53,830 nt of DNA from Micromonospora coerulea (lineage in GTDB: Bacteria; Actinomycetota; Actinomycetes; Mycobacteriales; Micromonosporaceae): contig NZ_JAEMUW010000031.1 of assembly GCF_016598485.1 (NCBI RefSeq), positions 1 through 53,830 on the forward strand, in the 5' to 3' direction. Position numbers and translations under genes: made by a program. Shown here piece after piece: positions 1 through 10,368 of this stretch. Numbering within the stretch: position 1 is the first letter of the stretch; each line of letters begins with the position of its first letter. A model generated the notes under the pieces. The model did no database searches and was not told the DNA's origin. It saw only the letters and a list, made by a program, of their open reading frames with translations.

Positions 1-489
1 ACACGACACCCGCAGGGGGCTGCGGTGGTGCCGCGTGAAACGGAAAGTCTTGGCAGGATCTGCCCGGCGGCAGTGGCCTGTGCTCGGGCGTCCAGGGGGA
101 GGTAACCACCCGGGCCGGCGGCGCATTCCACCAGGCTCACGGGCTCCGGCTGGGGCCGGGGTTCCAGGGGTAGGTAACGGTCCCGGCCGGCCGGGTGTTC
201 CCACCGCCCTGCGGTTTCCAGGCGGCGCACCGGGGTGGGGTTCCTCGGTGGTATGCCATGTTCAACGACCCGGCACCCCGCCGCCATTCCACCCCCGGGG
301 TGGTCCCGGCCACCGGACACTCCACCCCGAACCGGACCCCCCGCCCACCCGGGCCCAGCCCGACCCGGACACCCCGACCTTTCCGGGCGACGCCAGACGC
401 CAGGGCCCGCAGTGGGTGGAGCGCGCGGCGACGGGCCGGCCGCCGGAAAACCGGTCACTGCTCGCGGCGGCCGATTTGGGCGCGGGTTG
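1..489. other. Non-coding region with degenerate direct repeats
   Basis: No convincing gene is visible upstream of the hexosaminidase stop. The stretch carries degenerate direct repeats: a 16-base core (TCCAGGGG, one variable base, AGGTAAC) occurs at 91-106 and 163-178, both followed by GGCCGG, and a weaker relative starts near 238 (GGTTCCTCGG). The spacing is 72 and then about 80 bases. Open frames across it have low-complexity, Pro/Arg/Gly-rich translations and no motif. Confidence 0.5.
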
Positions 490-2343
490 TCACGCTCCGT
501 TCGTGGCGGGCGGAGGTCCGGGCGTTCCGGCCGGGTCGGGGTGGACCTGGCCGGAGGCCCGATCCGTGACCTCGGCGGTCAACTGGCGCGGCACCGTCGG
601 CCGCGGCGCAGCCGGCTCGCCGGACCAGGGGACGTCCGGGGACCGGTGGAAGGCGATTCCCGCCCGGTCCCACCGCGGGCCCTGGCCGGCCAGTCGGTCC
701 CGGAACCCGACCCAGTCGTGGGCCGCCCGGGGTGACCAGCCCAGTTCGGCGGTGGCGGGCAGCCGGGGCAGCAGCATGAACTCGATCTCCGCCAGCGAGG
801 TGACTGACTCCGTCCAGAGCGGCGCCTCGACGCCGAGCACGGCGTCGGCCGGGACGCCGGTCAGGTGCGTCCCCGGGTCCCAGTCGTACGCCCGGCGCAC
901 GTCGATCAGGCCGGCCCAGTCGTGCCCGATGGGGGTGTCCGGGGCGTACTTCATGTCGAAGTAGGCGTGGTTGCCGGGGGAGAGGATCAGCCGGGCGCCC
1001 TGGCGTACGGCGGCGGCGATGTCCGGGTCGTCGCCGTTGGTGCCCCACCACTGGAGCACCCGCCCGTCCAGGTGCGCGGCCGGCGCGAGCTGGTGCCAGC
1101 CGACCACGGTCTTGCCCAGTCCGGCGACGATCCGCTGCGCCCGCTCGACGAAGCCGGTGTACGCCGCACCCTTGACCTTGAACGCCTCGTCGCCGCCGAT
1201 GTGCAGCCATGGCCCCGGGGTGAGGGCGGCCACCTCGCCGAGCACGTCGGCGACGAAGTCGTACGTCCGCTCGTCGGCCGGATCGACGTAGCTGAAGCCG
1301 ACGTCGGTGCCGGTGTACGGCGGCGGCGGGATCTTGCCCGGCGCCAGCTCGGGGTATGCGACCAGCGCCGCGTTGGTGTGCCCGGGCAGGTCGATCTCCG
1401 GCACCACGGTGACGTGCCGGCGGGCGGCGTAGCGGACGATGCGTCGGTAGTCGGCGGCGGTGTACCAGCCGCCGGGGCCGCCACCCACCTCCGTGCTGCC
1501 GCCGACGGTGGCGAGCCGGGGCCAGGAGTCGATCGCGATCCGCCAGCCCTGGTCGTCGGTGAGGTGCAGGTGCAGGTGGTTGAGCTTGTACCGGGCCAGG
1601 TGGTCGATCACCCGCAGCACGTCGGCCACGCCGAAGAAGTGCCGCGCCACGTCGAGCATCGCGCCCCGGTACGGGAACCGGGGCCGGTCCACGATCAGCC
1701 CACCGGGCACCACCCACCGCTCGGCGACCGGGGTCGGGCTGTCGATCGCCGCCGGGAGGAGCTGCCGCAGCGTCTGCACCCCGTGGAAGAGCCCGGCCGG
1801 GGTGACGGCGACGATCCGGACCCCGCCGGTGGTCACGTCGAGCCGGTACCCCTCGTCGCCCAGGTCGACCGCGCCGACCTCGCCGCTGACGCCTACGGCC
1901 AGCGGACCCGGGCCGGCCAGGGTGAGCACGAGCGGACCCTCGGGGTCGGCCACGTCGGTGACCGGCAGCGGGTAGCCGGTCGCCGGGCGCAGCAGCTCGG
2001 CGAGCTGCTCGCCGACGTCCCGGGCTGCCGGGTCGAGGCTGACCCGGACCGCGGCGTCCGCCGGTAGAACGAAGTCGGCGGTCGGGTCCGCCGCCACCCG
2101 CTCGGGGGCCGGGATCACGTCGCCGAGGCGGACCGGGGCCGGCCCGGCGAGCAGGTCGGCGGCCGTCCGCGCGGCCACCCGGGCCAGGTCGGCCGCCGCC
2201 GGCTGGTGGGCGGGGAGTCCGGCCGGGTCGGTCGCGGGTGCCGTCGTGGCCGGTCCCAACGGGTCCGGACCGGTGGCGGGGGTGGCGGAGGGGGTGGGCG
2301 GCACGGCGACGGCTCCCGGGTGTATTCGCGTCGGATATGGCAA
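490..2343 (-). CDS. Beta-N-acetylhexosaminidase, GH20 family
   Basis: Predicted glycoside hydrolase that removes terminal N-acetylglucosamine or N-acetylgalactosamine from chitin- or glycan-derived oligosaccharides by substrate-assisted catalysis. The 617-residue protein has a GH20b-like N-terminal domain (about 70-215), then the GH20 barrel with the block LNHLHLHLTDDQGWR (255-269) and the catalytic pair in HIGGDEAF (Asp385-Glu386), followed by a WWGTN segment. The start used is TTG at 2343. No strong Shine-Dalgarno precedes it and the first ~65 residues are Pro/Ala-rich, so a start further inside (for example GTG at codon 14) is possible. There is no clear signal peptide, which fits intracellular processing of imported oligosaccharides. 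I looked for a DasR-type site upstream and did not find one. It is divergent from ppdK. Confidence 0.88.
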   Translation of the reverse strand: MPYPTRIHPGAVAVPPTPSATPATGPDPLGPATTAPATDPAGLPAHQPAAADLARVAARTAADLLAGPAPVRLGDVIPAPERVAADPTADFVLPADAAVRVSLDPAARDVGEQLAELLRPATGYPLPVTDVADPEGPLVLTLAGPGPLAVGVSGEVGAVDLGDEGYRLDVTTGGVRIVAVTPAGLFHGVQTLRQLLPAAIDSPTPVAERWVVPGGLIVDRPRFPYRGAMLDVARHFFGVADVLRVIDHLARYKLNHLHLHLTDDQGWRIAIDSWPRLATVGGSTEVGGGPGGWYTAADYRRIVRYAARRHVTVVPEIDLPGHTNAALVAYPELAPGKIPPPPYTGTDVGFSYVDPADERTYDFVADVLGEVAALTPGPWLHIGGDEAFKVKGAAYTGFVERAQRIVAGLGKTVVGWHQLAPAAHLDGRVLQWWGTNGDDPDIAAAVRQGARLILSPGNHAYFDMKYAPDTPIGHDWAGLIDVRRAYDWDPGTHLTGVPADAVLGVEAPLWTESVTSLAEIEFMLLPRLPATAELGWSPRAAHDWVGFRDRLAGQGPRWDRAGIAFHRSPDVPWSGEPAAPRPTVPRQLTAEVTDRASGQVHPDPAGTPGPPPATNGA

Positions 2344-2614
2344 AGGTGAGGTTCGGCAAAACGAGCGCTGTCAAGAGTACGAGGGGGAGCGGCAATGCGT
2401 GATCGTGCGCGTGGAACCGTTCCCAGAAACCGGCACGAACGCGGAAAGTCGTGATGGCTGTGCCTATTGTCACCGAACGGTCCCGGGCCACTCGATGTTC
2501 GCTTAACCTTCGCCCACGATCGCGGACGACACCGGGATTAGCGGTGGTCGGCTCCGGGGTATGAGCAACTGAACCTTCGTTAAGTGTCAATGCGGACGCG
2601 TGTGGGAGGCTCCG
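2344..2614. promoter_or_regulatory. Divergent hexosaminidase/ppdK intergenic region
   Basis: This 271-base region separates two divergent genes and is the only place for both promoters. It contains a direct repeat AACCTTCG at 2505-2512 and 2572-2579; the outer flanks form CTTAAC (2502-2507) and GTTAAG (2579-2584), complementary to one another. A TTGACA hexamer on the minus strand (2374-2369) could be the -35 of the hexosaminidase promoter, but no good -10 lies at the right distance. The ppdK ribosome-binding site GGGAGG is at 2604-2609. Confidence 0.4.
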
Positions 2615-5323
<2,709 letters not shown>

Positions 5324-5357
5324 CCCGACCCACCTACCTCCCCACGCCCACCGCCGG

Positions 5358-5418
5358 GTCGATCCAGGGCAGGCCGTCGTTGGTTGATCTCCGATCACCG
5401 TGATCTCTCTGGATCGAC
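5358..5418. repeat. Inverted repeat, 10-bp arms, between ppdK and VOC gene
   Basis: GTCGATCCAG at 5358-5367 and its perfect complement CTGGATCGAC at 5409-5418 flank 41 bases. The interior has a smaller palindrome, GATCACCGTGATC (5393-5405). This could be a structured terminator for ppdK or an operator; there is no T-tract. Confidence 0.45.
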
Positions 5419-5519
5419 GGCGGGGGCGCCACGGGAGGCGGTGGGGCGGGGGCGCGCCGAATCAGGCGGGCGGGCGTAGCCTTGGCGCACTGTCTGATCA
5501 ACCGGGGAAGGATGGCCGC

Positions 5520-5870
5520 ATGACCAGCGTCTGGGAGAGCCTGACCGTCGATGCCCAGGACCCGTCCCGGCTCGCCCACTGGTGGGCGGAGGCGCTCGGC
5601 TACCAGGTGATCAGCGACAAGCCGGACGAGGTGGAGATCCGGCGGGCACCGGACGTGGCCCCGGGCATCGTGTTCGTCCCGGTCGCGGACGGCAAGGTCA
5701 CCAAGAACCGGCTGCACATCGACTTGCGCCCGGCCGACCAGGAGGCCGAGGTCGAGCGGCTGGTCGACATGGGCGCCCGGCACGTCGACGTGGGCCAGGG
5801 GGACGTGCAGTGGACGGTGCTGGCCGACCCGGAGGGCAACGAGTTCTGCGTGCTGCGACAGCGGGGATGA
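5520..5870 (+). CDS. VOC-superfamily (glyoxalase-like) protein
   Basis: A 116-residue single-module member of the vicinal oxygen chelate superfamily, related to the CFP32/AfuA-like glyoxalase proteins that are abundant in actinobacteria. The N-terminal block (TVDAQDPSRLAHWWAEALGY) and the closing block (VLADPEGNEFCVL) with the metal-ligand-type Glu are typical of the fold, as is HIDLRP in the middle. Substrate unknown. The ATG at 5520 follows GGAAGG at about eight bases. The dGTPase gene begins four bases after the stop codon, so the two are probably cotranscribed. Confidence 0.82.
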   Translation: MTSVWESLTVDAQDPSRLAHWWAEALGYQVISDKPDEVEIRRAPDVAPGIVFVPVADGKVTKNRLHIDLRPADQEAEVERLVDMGARHVDVGQGDVQWTVLADPEGNEFCVLRQRG

Positions 5871-5873
5871 CGG

Positions 5874-7127
5874 TTGAGCGCCGGTCCGTCTGACGATGCG
5901 GCGCGCCTGATCGACGAGGCGCCCAAGGACACCGGGTACGGGCGGTCGCCGTACGAGCGGGACCGGGCGCGGGTGCTGCACTCGGCCGCATTCCGCCGGC
6001 TCGCCGCGAAGACCCAGGTGCACACGGCCGGCACCGACGACTTCCTGCGAACCCGGCTGACCCACTCGCTGGAGGTGGCGCAGATCGCCCGCGAGATGGG
6101 GGCCCGGCTGGGCTGCGACCCCGACGTGGTGGACACCGCCGGGCTGGCGCACGACCTCGGGCACCCGCCGTTCGGGCACAACGGCGAGGAGGCGCTCGAC
6201 GAGCTGGCCGCCGACTGCGGCGGCTTCGAGGGCAACGCCCAGACGCTGCGGGTGCTCACCCGGCTGGAAGCGAAGGTGCTCGCCCCGGACGGGCGCCCCG
6301 CCGGGCTCAACCTGACCCGGGCCTCCCTCGACGCGGTCAGCAAGTACCCGTGGCCGCGCCGCCCCGGCCGGCGCAAGTTCGGCGTGTACGCCGACGACCG
6401 CCCGGTCTTCGACTGGTTCCGTGCCGGCGCCCCGGCCGACGGCCGGCGCTGCCTCGAGGCGCAGGTGATGGACTGGGCCGACGACGTGGCCTACTCGGTG
6501 CACGACGTCGAGGACGGCATCCACGGCGGGTACGTCAGCCTGCGCCCGCTGCTCGAGGACGCCGACGAGCGGCGGGCGCTCTGCGCCGACGTGGCGGCCG
6601 CGTACTCGGGGGAGTCCCCGGACGACCTGGGCGGGGTGCTGGTCGAGCTGGCGGCCGACCCGGTGCTCGCCCCGCTCGTCGGGTACGACGGCAGCCACCG
6701 CGCCCAGGCGGCGTTGAAGGCGACCACCAGCGTGCTCACCGGGCGGTTCGTCTCGACCGTGGTGGCCGCCACCCAGCAACGCTTCGGCCCCGGCCCGCAC
6801 CGTCGGTACGCCGCCGACCTGGTGGTGCCCCGCCGGATCCGGGCGCAGTGCGCGCTGCTCAAGGGCATCGCGCTGCGGTACGTGATGCGCCGCCCGGGCG
6901 CCGGCCCCCGGTACGCCGTGCAACGGGAGATCCTCGCCGAGCTGGTCGCCGTCCTGGTCGACCGGGCGCCGGAGGGGCTCGACCCGGTCTTCGCCCCGCT
7001 GTGGCGGGACGCGCCGGACGACGCGGCCCGGCTGCGGGTGGTGGTCGACCAGGTGGCCTCGCTCACCGACCCGGCGGCGCTCGCCTGGCACGGCCGCCTG
7101 GTGGGCGCCCGGCCCGGTCTCGGCTGA
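5874..7127 (+). CDS. dgt: Deoxyguanosinetriphosphate triphosphohydrolase-like protein
   Basis: HD-superfamily dNTPase, expected to hydrolyse dGTP (or several dNTPs) to deoxynucleoside and triphosphate. The metal site is visible: THSLEVAQ (His64), LAHDLGHPPFGHNG (His93-Asp94, His97, His102) and a later DWADDVAYSVHD block, which are standard for actinobacterial Dgt. Length 417 residues is normal. The start is TTG at 5874; no ATG or GTG is available in frame nearby. dgt commonly lies beside dnaG in actinobacteria; here three further genes and a regulator separate the two. Confidence 0.92.
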   Translation: MSAGPSDDAARLIDEAPKDTGYGRSPYERDRARVLHSAAFRRLAAKTQVHTAGTDDFLRTRLTHSLEVAQIAREMGARLGCDPDVVDTAGLAHDLGHPPFGHNGEEALDELAADCGGFEGNAQTLRVLTRLEAKVLAPDGRPAGLNLTRASLDAVSKYPWPRRPGRRKFGVYADDRPVFDWFRAGAPADGRRCLEAQVMDWADDVAYSVHDVEDGIHGGYVSLRPLLEDADERRALCADVAAAYSGESPDDLGGVLVELAADPVLAPLVGYDGSHRAQAALKATTSVLTGRFVSTVVAATQQRFGPGPHRRYAADLVVPRRIRAQCALLKGIALRYVMRRPGAGPRYAVQREILAELVAVLVDRAPEGLDPVFAPLWRDAPDDAARLRVVVDQVASLTDPAALAWHGRLVGARPGLG

Positions 7128-7158
7128 CCGCCCGGCGGGTGGCCCCGCGCTCAACCGG

Positions 7159-7187
7159 CGCGCCCGGCGCCGGCGCCGGCGGGCGCG
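7159..7187. terminator. Possible terminator after dgt
   Basis: CGCGCCCG (7159-7166) pairs with CGGGCGCG (7180-7187); the 13-base loop is itself self-complementary. It lies 32 bases after the dgt stop and before the iron box. No T-run. Confidence 0.4.
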
Positions 7188-7216
7188 GGGGGCGGTCGGT
7201 GGGCGCTCCGGATGAC

Positions 7217-7235
7217 TTAGGTTAGCCTAAGCAGC
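7217..7235 (+). promoter_or_regulatory. Iron box (IdeR/DmdR-type) overlapping a leaderless promoter
   Basis: TTAGGTTAGCCTAAGCAGC closely matches the left half and centre of the actinobacterial iron-box consensus, with a weaker right half. A TANNNT-type -10 (TAGCCT, 7223-7228) lies inside the box and ends seven bases before the ATG at 7236, and there is no Shine-Dalgarno between. This is the geometry of a leaderless transcript whose promoter is covered when the iron-loaded repressor binds. Confidence 0.8.
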
Positions 7236-8069
7236 ATGAGTGAGCGCCCGAAGAAGGTCACCGCCGCCACCGTCCTGCGGACCGAGCGGCCCACCCCGCA
7301 CCTGATCCGGCTGGTGCTGGGCGGCGAGGAGCTGACCGGCCTGCCGGTGGGCGCGTACACCGACCACTACATCAAGTTCCTCTTCCCGCCCGCCGGGGTG
7401 GTCTACCCGCACCCGGTCGACCTGGCCGCGCTCAAGCGTGACCTGCCCCGGGAGCGGTGGCCGCGACTGCGGGCGTACACCGTGCGGGCCTGGGACGCGG
7501 TCGCGGGCGAGCTGACCGTGGACGTGGTGCACCACGGCGACGAGGGGCTTGCCGGTCCGTGGGCCGCCGCCCTGCGCCCGGGCGACCGGGTGCTCTTCAC
7601 CGGCCCCGGTGGCGCGTACGCCCCGGACCCGGCCGCCGACTGGCACCTGCTGGTCGGGGACGAGAGCGCCCTGCCGGCGATCGCCGCCGCCCTGGAGCGG
7701 CTGCCGGTCGGCGCGCCCGCCAAGGTCTTCCTCGAGGTGGCCGGCCCGGCCGACGAGTTGCCGCTGGCCAGCCCCGGCGCGGTGGAGCTGACCTGGCTGC
7801 ACCGGGCCGGTCGTTCGGTCGGCGCGGCGCTGGTCGCGGCGGTGACGGCGCTGGACTTCCCGCCCGGCGCGGTGCACGCCTTCGTGCATGGCGAGGCGGG
7901 CTTCGTCAAGGAGTTGCGCCGGCTGCTGCGGGTCGAGCGCGGGGTGCCCCGGGAGGCGCTCTCCATCTCCGGCTACTGGCGCCTCGGCATGAACGACGAG
8001 GGCTGGCGCTCCACCAAGGCGGACTGGAACGCCCAGGCCGAGGCCGTGGAGGCGATGGTCGCCGCCTGA
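7236..8069 (+). CDS. Siderophore-interacting FAD-binding protein (ViuB/SIP family)
   Basis: Predicted flavoprotein that reduces ferric siderophores in the cytosol, releasing iron after uptake. The 277-residue protein has the FAD-binding barrel with RAYTVR (79-84) and the SIP C-terminal domain ending in SGYWRLGMNDEGW, the family signature. The iron box immediately upstream says it is derepressed under iron starvation, which supports the assignment independently. It lies alone under this control: no siderophore biosynthesis or uptake genes are near. Confidence 0.93.
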   Translation: MSERPKKVTAATVLRTERPTPHLIRLVLGGEELTGLPVGAYTDHYIKFLFPPAGVVYPHPVDLAALKRDLPRERWPRLRAYTVRAWDAVAGELTVDVVHHGDEGLAGPWAAALRPGDRVLFTGPGGAYAPDPAADWHLLVGDESALPAIAAALERLPVGAPAKVFLEVAGPADELPLASPGAVELTWLHRAGRSVGAALVAAVTALDFPPGAVHAFVHGEAGFVKELRRLLRVERGVPREALSISGYWRLGMNDEGWRSTKADWNAQAEAVEAMVAA

Positions 8070-8073
8070 CCGG

Positions 8074-8095
8074 TCGCGGTCCGGCTCGCGGTCCG
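8074..8095. repeat. Two tandem copies of TCGCGGTCCG
   Basis: TCGCGGTCCG at 8074-8083 and 8086-8095, period 12, directly after the SIP stop codon. Short and possibly accidental. Confidence 0.35.
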
Positions 8096-8135
8096 ACGGC
8101 ACCCTGCGCTCCGGCGGGAGTGGGTCTACCTCGGG

Positions 8136-8155
8136 ATGTAGTAGGGGTGCTACAT
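8136..8155 (+). promoter_or_regulatory. Palindromic operator candidate upstream of ABC exporter operon
   Basis: ATGTAG and CTACAT form a perfect 6-bp inverted repeat separated by eight bases, 38 bases upstream of the exporter start. TACATT (8151-8156) could act as the -10, so a protein bound here would cover the promoter. The ATGT/ACAT ends resemble PadR-type sites, but the regulator encoded in this operon is XRE-type. Confidence 0.5.
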
Positions 8156-8193
8156 TTCGCCGTACTGATCCGACGCATACCCGGGGAGCGGCC

Positions 8194-9168
8194 ATGACCG
8201 CGGTCGAACTACCGGGAGTCGACGCGGCTCCCCACGCACCCGACGACCACCTCGTCCTCGACGTCCGCGACCTGCGCATGCGCTACGGCAGCGTCGACGT
8301 GCTGCACGGGGTCGACTTCACCGCCCGGCGCGGCGAGGTGCTCGCCCTGCTCGGGCCGAACGGGGCCGGCAAGACCACCACCATCGAGATCCTCGAGGGC
8401 TTCCGGCTGCGTTCGGCCGGCGACGTCCGCGTCCTCGGGGTCGACCCCGGCCGGGGCGACGAGCGGTGGCGGGCCCAGATGGGCGTGGTGCTCCAGTCCT
8501 GGCGGGACCACGGCAAGTGGCGGGTCCGGGACCTGCTGGCCCACCTCGGCGACTTCTACGCGCCCTACGCGACCGACCGGATCCGTCGCCCCTGGCCGGT
8601 CGACGAGCTGTTGGACACGGTCGGCCTCGCCGTGCACGCCGAGAGGCGGGTGCACCAGCTCTCCGGCGGCCAGCGTCGCCGGCTGGACGTGGCGGTCGGC
8701 ATCGTCGGCCGCCCGGAGCTGCTCTTCCTCGACGAGCCCACCGTCGGCTTCGACCCGGCCGCCCGCCGCGAGTTCCACGAACTCGTCCACCGGCTCGCCG
8801 ACTCCGACGAGACCACCATCCTGCTCACCACCCACGACCTCGACGAGGCCGAGAAGCTCGCCGACCGGATCCTGATCCTGGCCGGCGGGCGGATCATCGC
8901 CGACGGCTCGCCGGACGAGCTGGCCCGCCGGGTGGCCGGGGACGCGGAGATCCGGTGGACCCGCGGCGGGGAGCGGTTCGTGCACGCCGCGACGGACGCG
9001 ACGGGCTTCGTCCGCGAGCTGCTGCGGCAGCACGGCGACGCGGTGCGGGAGCTGGAGGTCCGCCGGGCCAGCCTGGAGGACGCCTACATGGCGCTGGTGT
9101 ACGAGCAGGAGTCCGGTGCCCGGGTCGGCGCGGCCGCCCGGGTCTGGCAGACGGGAGACGAGCGATGA
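8194..9168 (+). CDS. ABC exporter ATP-binding subunit (DrrA-like)
   Basis: Cytosolic ATPase of an ABC-2 exporter. Walker A GPNGAGKTT (54-62), signature LSGGQ (156-160) and Walker B LLFLDEP (Asp180-Glu181) are intact, and the protein continues with the C-terminal extension typical of drug-export ATPases such as DrrA. The segment RDLLAHLGDFY after the Q-loop is usual for the subgroup. It overlaps the permease by four bases (ATGA). Substrate is not indicated by neighbours; self-resistance or lipid export are possibilities. Confidence 0.93.
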   Translation: MTAVELPGVDAAPHAPDDHLVLDVRDLRMRYGSVDVLHGVDFTARRGEVLALLGPNGAGKTTTIEILEGFRLRSAGDVRVLGVDPGRGDERWRAQMGVVLQSWRDHGKWRVRDLLAHLGDFYAPYATDRIRRPWPVDELLDTVGLAVHAERRVHQLSGGQRRRLDVAVGIVGRPELLFLDEPTVGFDPAARREFHELVHRLADSDETTILLTTHDLDEAEKLADRILILAGGRIIADGSPDELARRVAGDAEIRWTRGGERFVHAATDATGFVRELLRQHGDAVRELEVRRASLEDAYMALVYEQESGARVGAAARVWQTGDER

Positions 9169-10016
9169 GCCCGACCGGAGCCGCCGTCCGGGCCGGCGTG
9201 CGGCGCGGCGTGATCGAGCTGCGCAACACCTTCACCAACTTCCAGGACCTGTGGAACTACTTCTTCCCCACCGCGGTGCTGCTGGTCGCGATGTTCTTCA
9301 TGCGCGGCGCCACCGTGCCCGGCACCACCTTCTCCCTCGGCGCCCGGACGCTGCCCAGCGCCCTCGGCATGGGGTTGGCCTTCGGCGGCATGCTCGTGCT
9401 GGCCCAGCAGCTGGTGGTCGAGCGGGAGGACGGCACCCTGCTGCGCGCCAAGGCCACCCCGAACGGGATGCTGGGCTACCTGGTCGGCAAGATCACTTTG
9501 ATGTCGGCGGTCGCCCTGGTCAGCATGTTCATCCAGCTGGTACCGGCGTTGTTCTTCCTGGACGGGCTCCGGGTGACCAGTCCCGCGGCCTGGTTCACCC
9601 TGGCCTGGGTCGCCGTGCTCGGTCTGGTCGCCACCCTGCCCATGGGTGCGGTCATCGGCTCGCTGATCGAGAACCCGCGCAACCTCGGCCTGGTCATGCT
9701 CCCGACGATGGGCCTGGTCGCCCTCTCCGGCATCTTCTACCCGATCAACGGCTACCCCGGCTGGCTCCAGGCCGTCGCGCAGGTCTTCCCGATCTACTGG
9801 CTAGGGTTGGGCATGCGCTCGGCGCTGCTCCCGGACGGCTTGGCCGCGGTCGAGATGGACGGCTCCTGGCGGCACCTGGAGACGCTCGGCGTGCTGGGCC
9901 TCTGGGCGGTGCTCGGGCTGGTGCTGGCCCCGGTGGTGCTGCGCCGGATGGCCCGCCGGGAGTCGGGCTCGCGGGTCGCCGCGCGCCGGGAGCGCGCCAT
10001 GCAGCGGGTGGTATGA
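9165..10016 (+). CDS. ABC-2 type permease
   Basis: Membrane partner of the preceding ATPase, 283 residues with six predicted membrane segments of the ABC-2 fold, beginning with the amphipathic N-terminal stretch RNTFTNFQDLWNYFF. The block EREDGTLLRAKATP after helix 2 and SGIFYPINGYPGWL between helices 5 and 6 are typical. The ATG overlaps the stop of the ATPase. A small regulator gene follows after ten bases. Confidence 0.92.
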   Translation: MSPTGAAVRAGVRRGVIELRNTFTNFQDLWNYFFPTAVLLVAMFFMRGATVPGTTFSLGARTLPSALGMGLAFGGMLVLAQQLVVEREDGTLLRAKATPNGMLGYLVGKITLMSAVALVSMFIQLVPALFFLDGLRVTSPAAWFTLAWVAVLGLVATLPMGAVIGSLIENPRNLGLVMLPTMGLVALSGIFYPINGYPGWLQAVAQVFPIYWLGLGMRSALLPDGLAAVEMDGSWRHLETLGVLGLWAVLGLVLAPVVLRRMARRESGSRVAARRERAMQRVV

Positions 10017-10026
10017 GAGGGCGGCC

Positions 10027-10275
10027 ATGAGTGAGACGGTGTACAACCGGATCGCGATGCTGCGCGCCGAGCGGGGCATCTCCCGCCGGCAGCTCGCCGA
10101 CGCCCTCGGCGTGCACTATCAGACCGTCGGCTACCTGGAGCGGGGCGAGTTTCGGCCGAGCCTGCACCTGGCGCTGCGGATCGCCGCGTACTTCGAGGTG
10201 CCGGTGGAGGTGGTCTTCTCGATCGAGCCGTTCCCGCGGATCGGGGACGCCGCCGCCGCCGGCCGCACCGCCTGA
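10027..10275 (+). CDS. Small XRE-family transcriptional regulator
   Basis: An 82-residue protein that is almost only a Cro/C1-type helix-turn-helix (residues 7-60): AMLRAERGISRRQLADALGVH carries helices 1 and 2 and the Gly turn, YLERGEFRPSLHLALRIA the rest. Such one-domain regulators commonly sit at the end of ABC-2 exporter operons and regulate them. The likely target is the palindrome at 8136-8155, which is inference. The start follows GAGAGGGCGG. Confidence 0.88.
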   Translation: MSETVYNRIAMLRAERGISRRQLADALGVHYQTVGYLERGEFRPSLHLALRIAAYFEVPVEVVFSIEPFPRIGDAAAAGRTA

Positions 10276-10368
10276 CCCGGCGGCCGGCGGCGTTCGCCAC
10301 ACGGCCGTGCCCCGACCGCCGGATCGCCGGTCCGGCAGGGCAGGATGTACGCCGAGGAGGTGGCGCAA

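Noticed and set aside
2344..2614. DasR operator for the hexosaminidase
   Set aside because: No sequence close to the known 16-bp DasR palindrome is present.
10345..10368. ATG 10345 as the dnaG start
   Set aside because: The TTG at 10369 has a better-placed AGGAGG and gives the family N-terminus.
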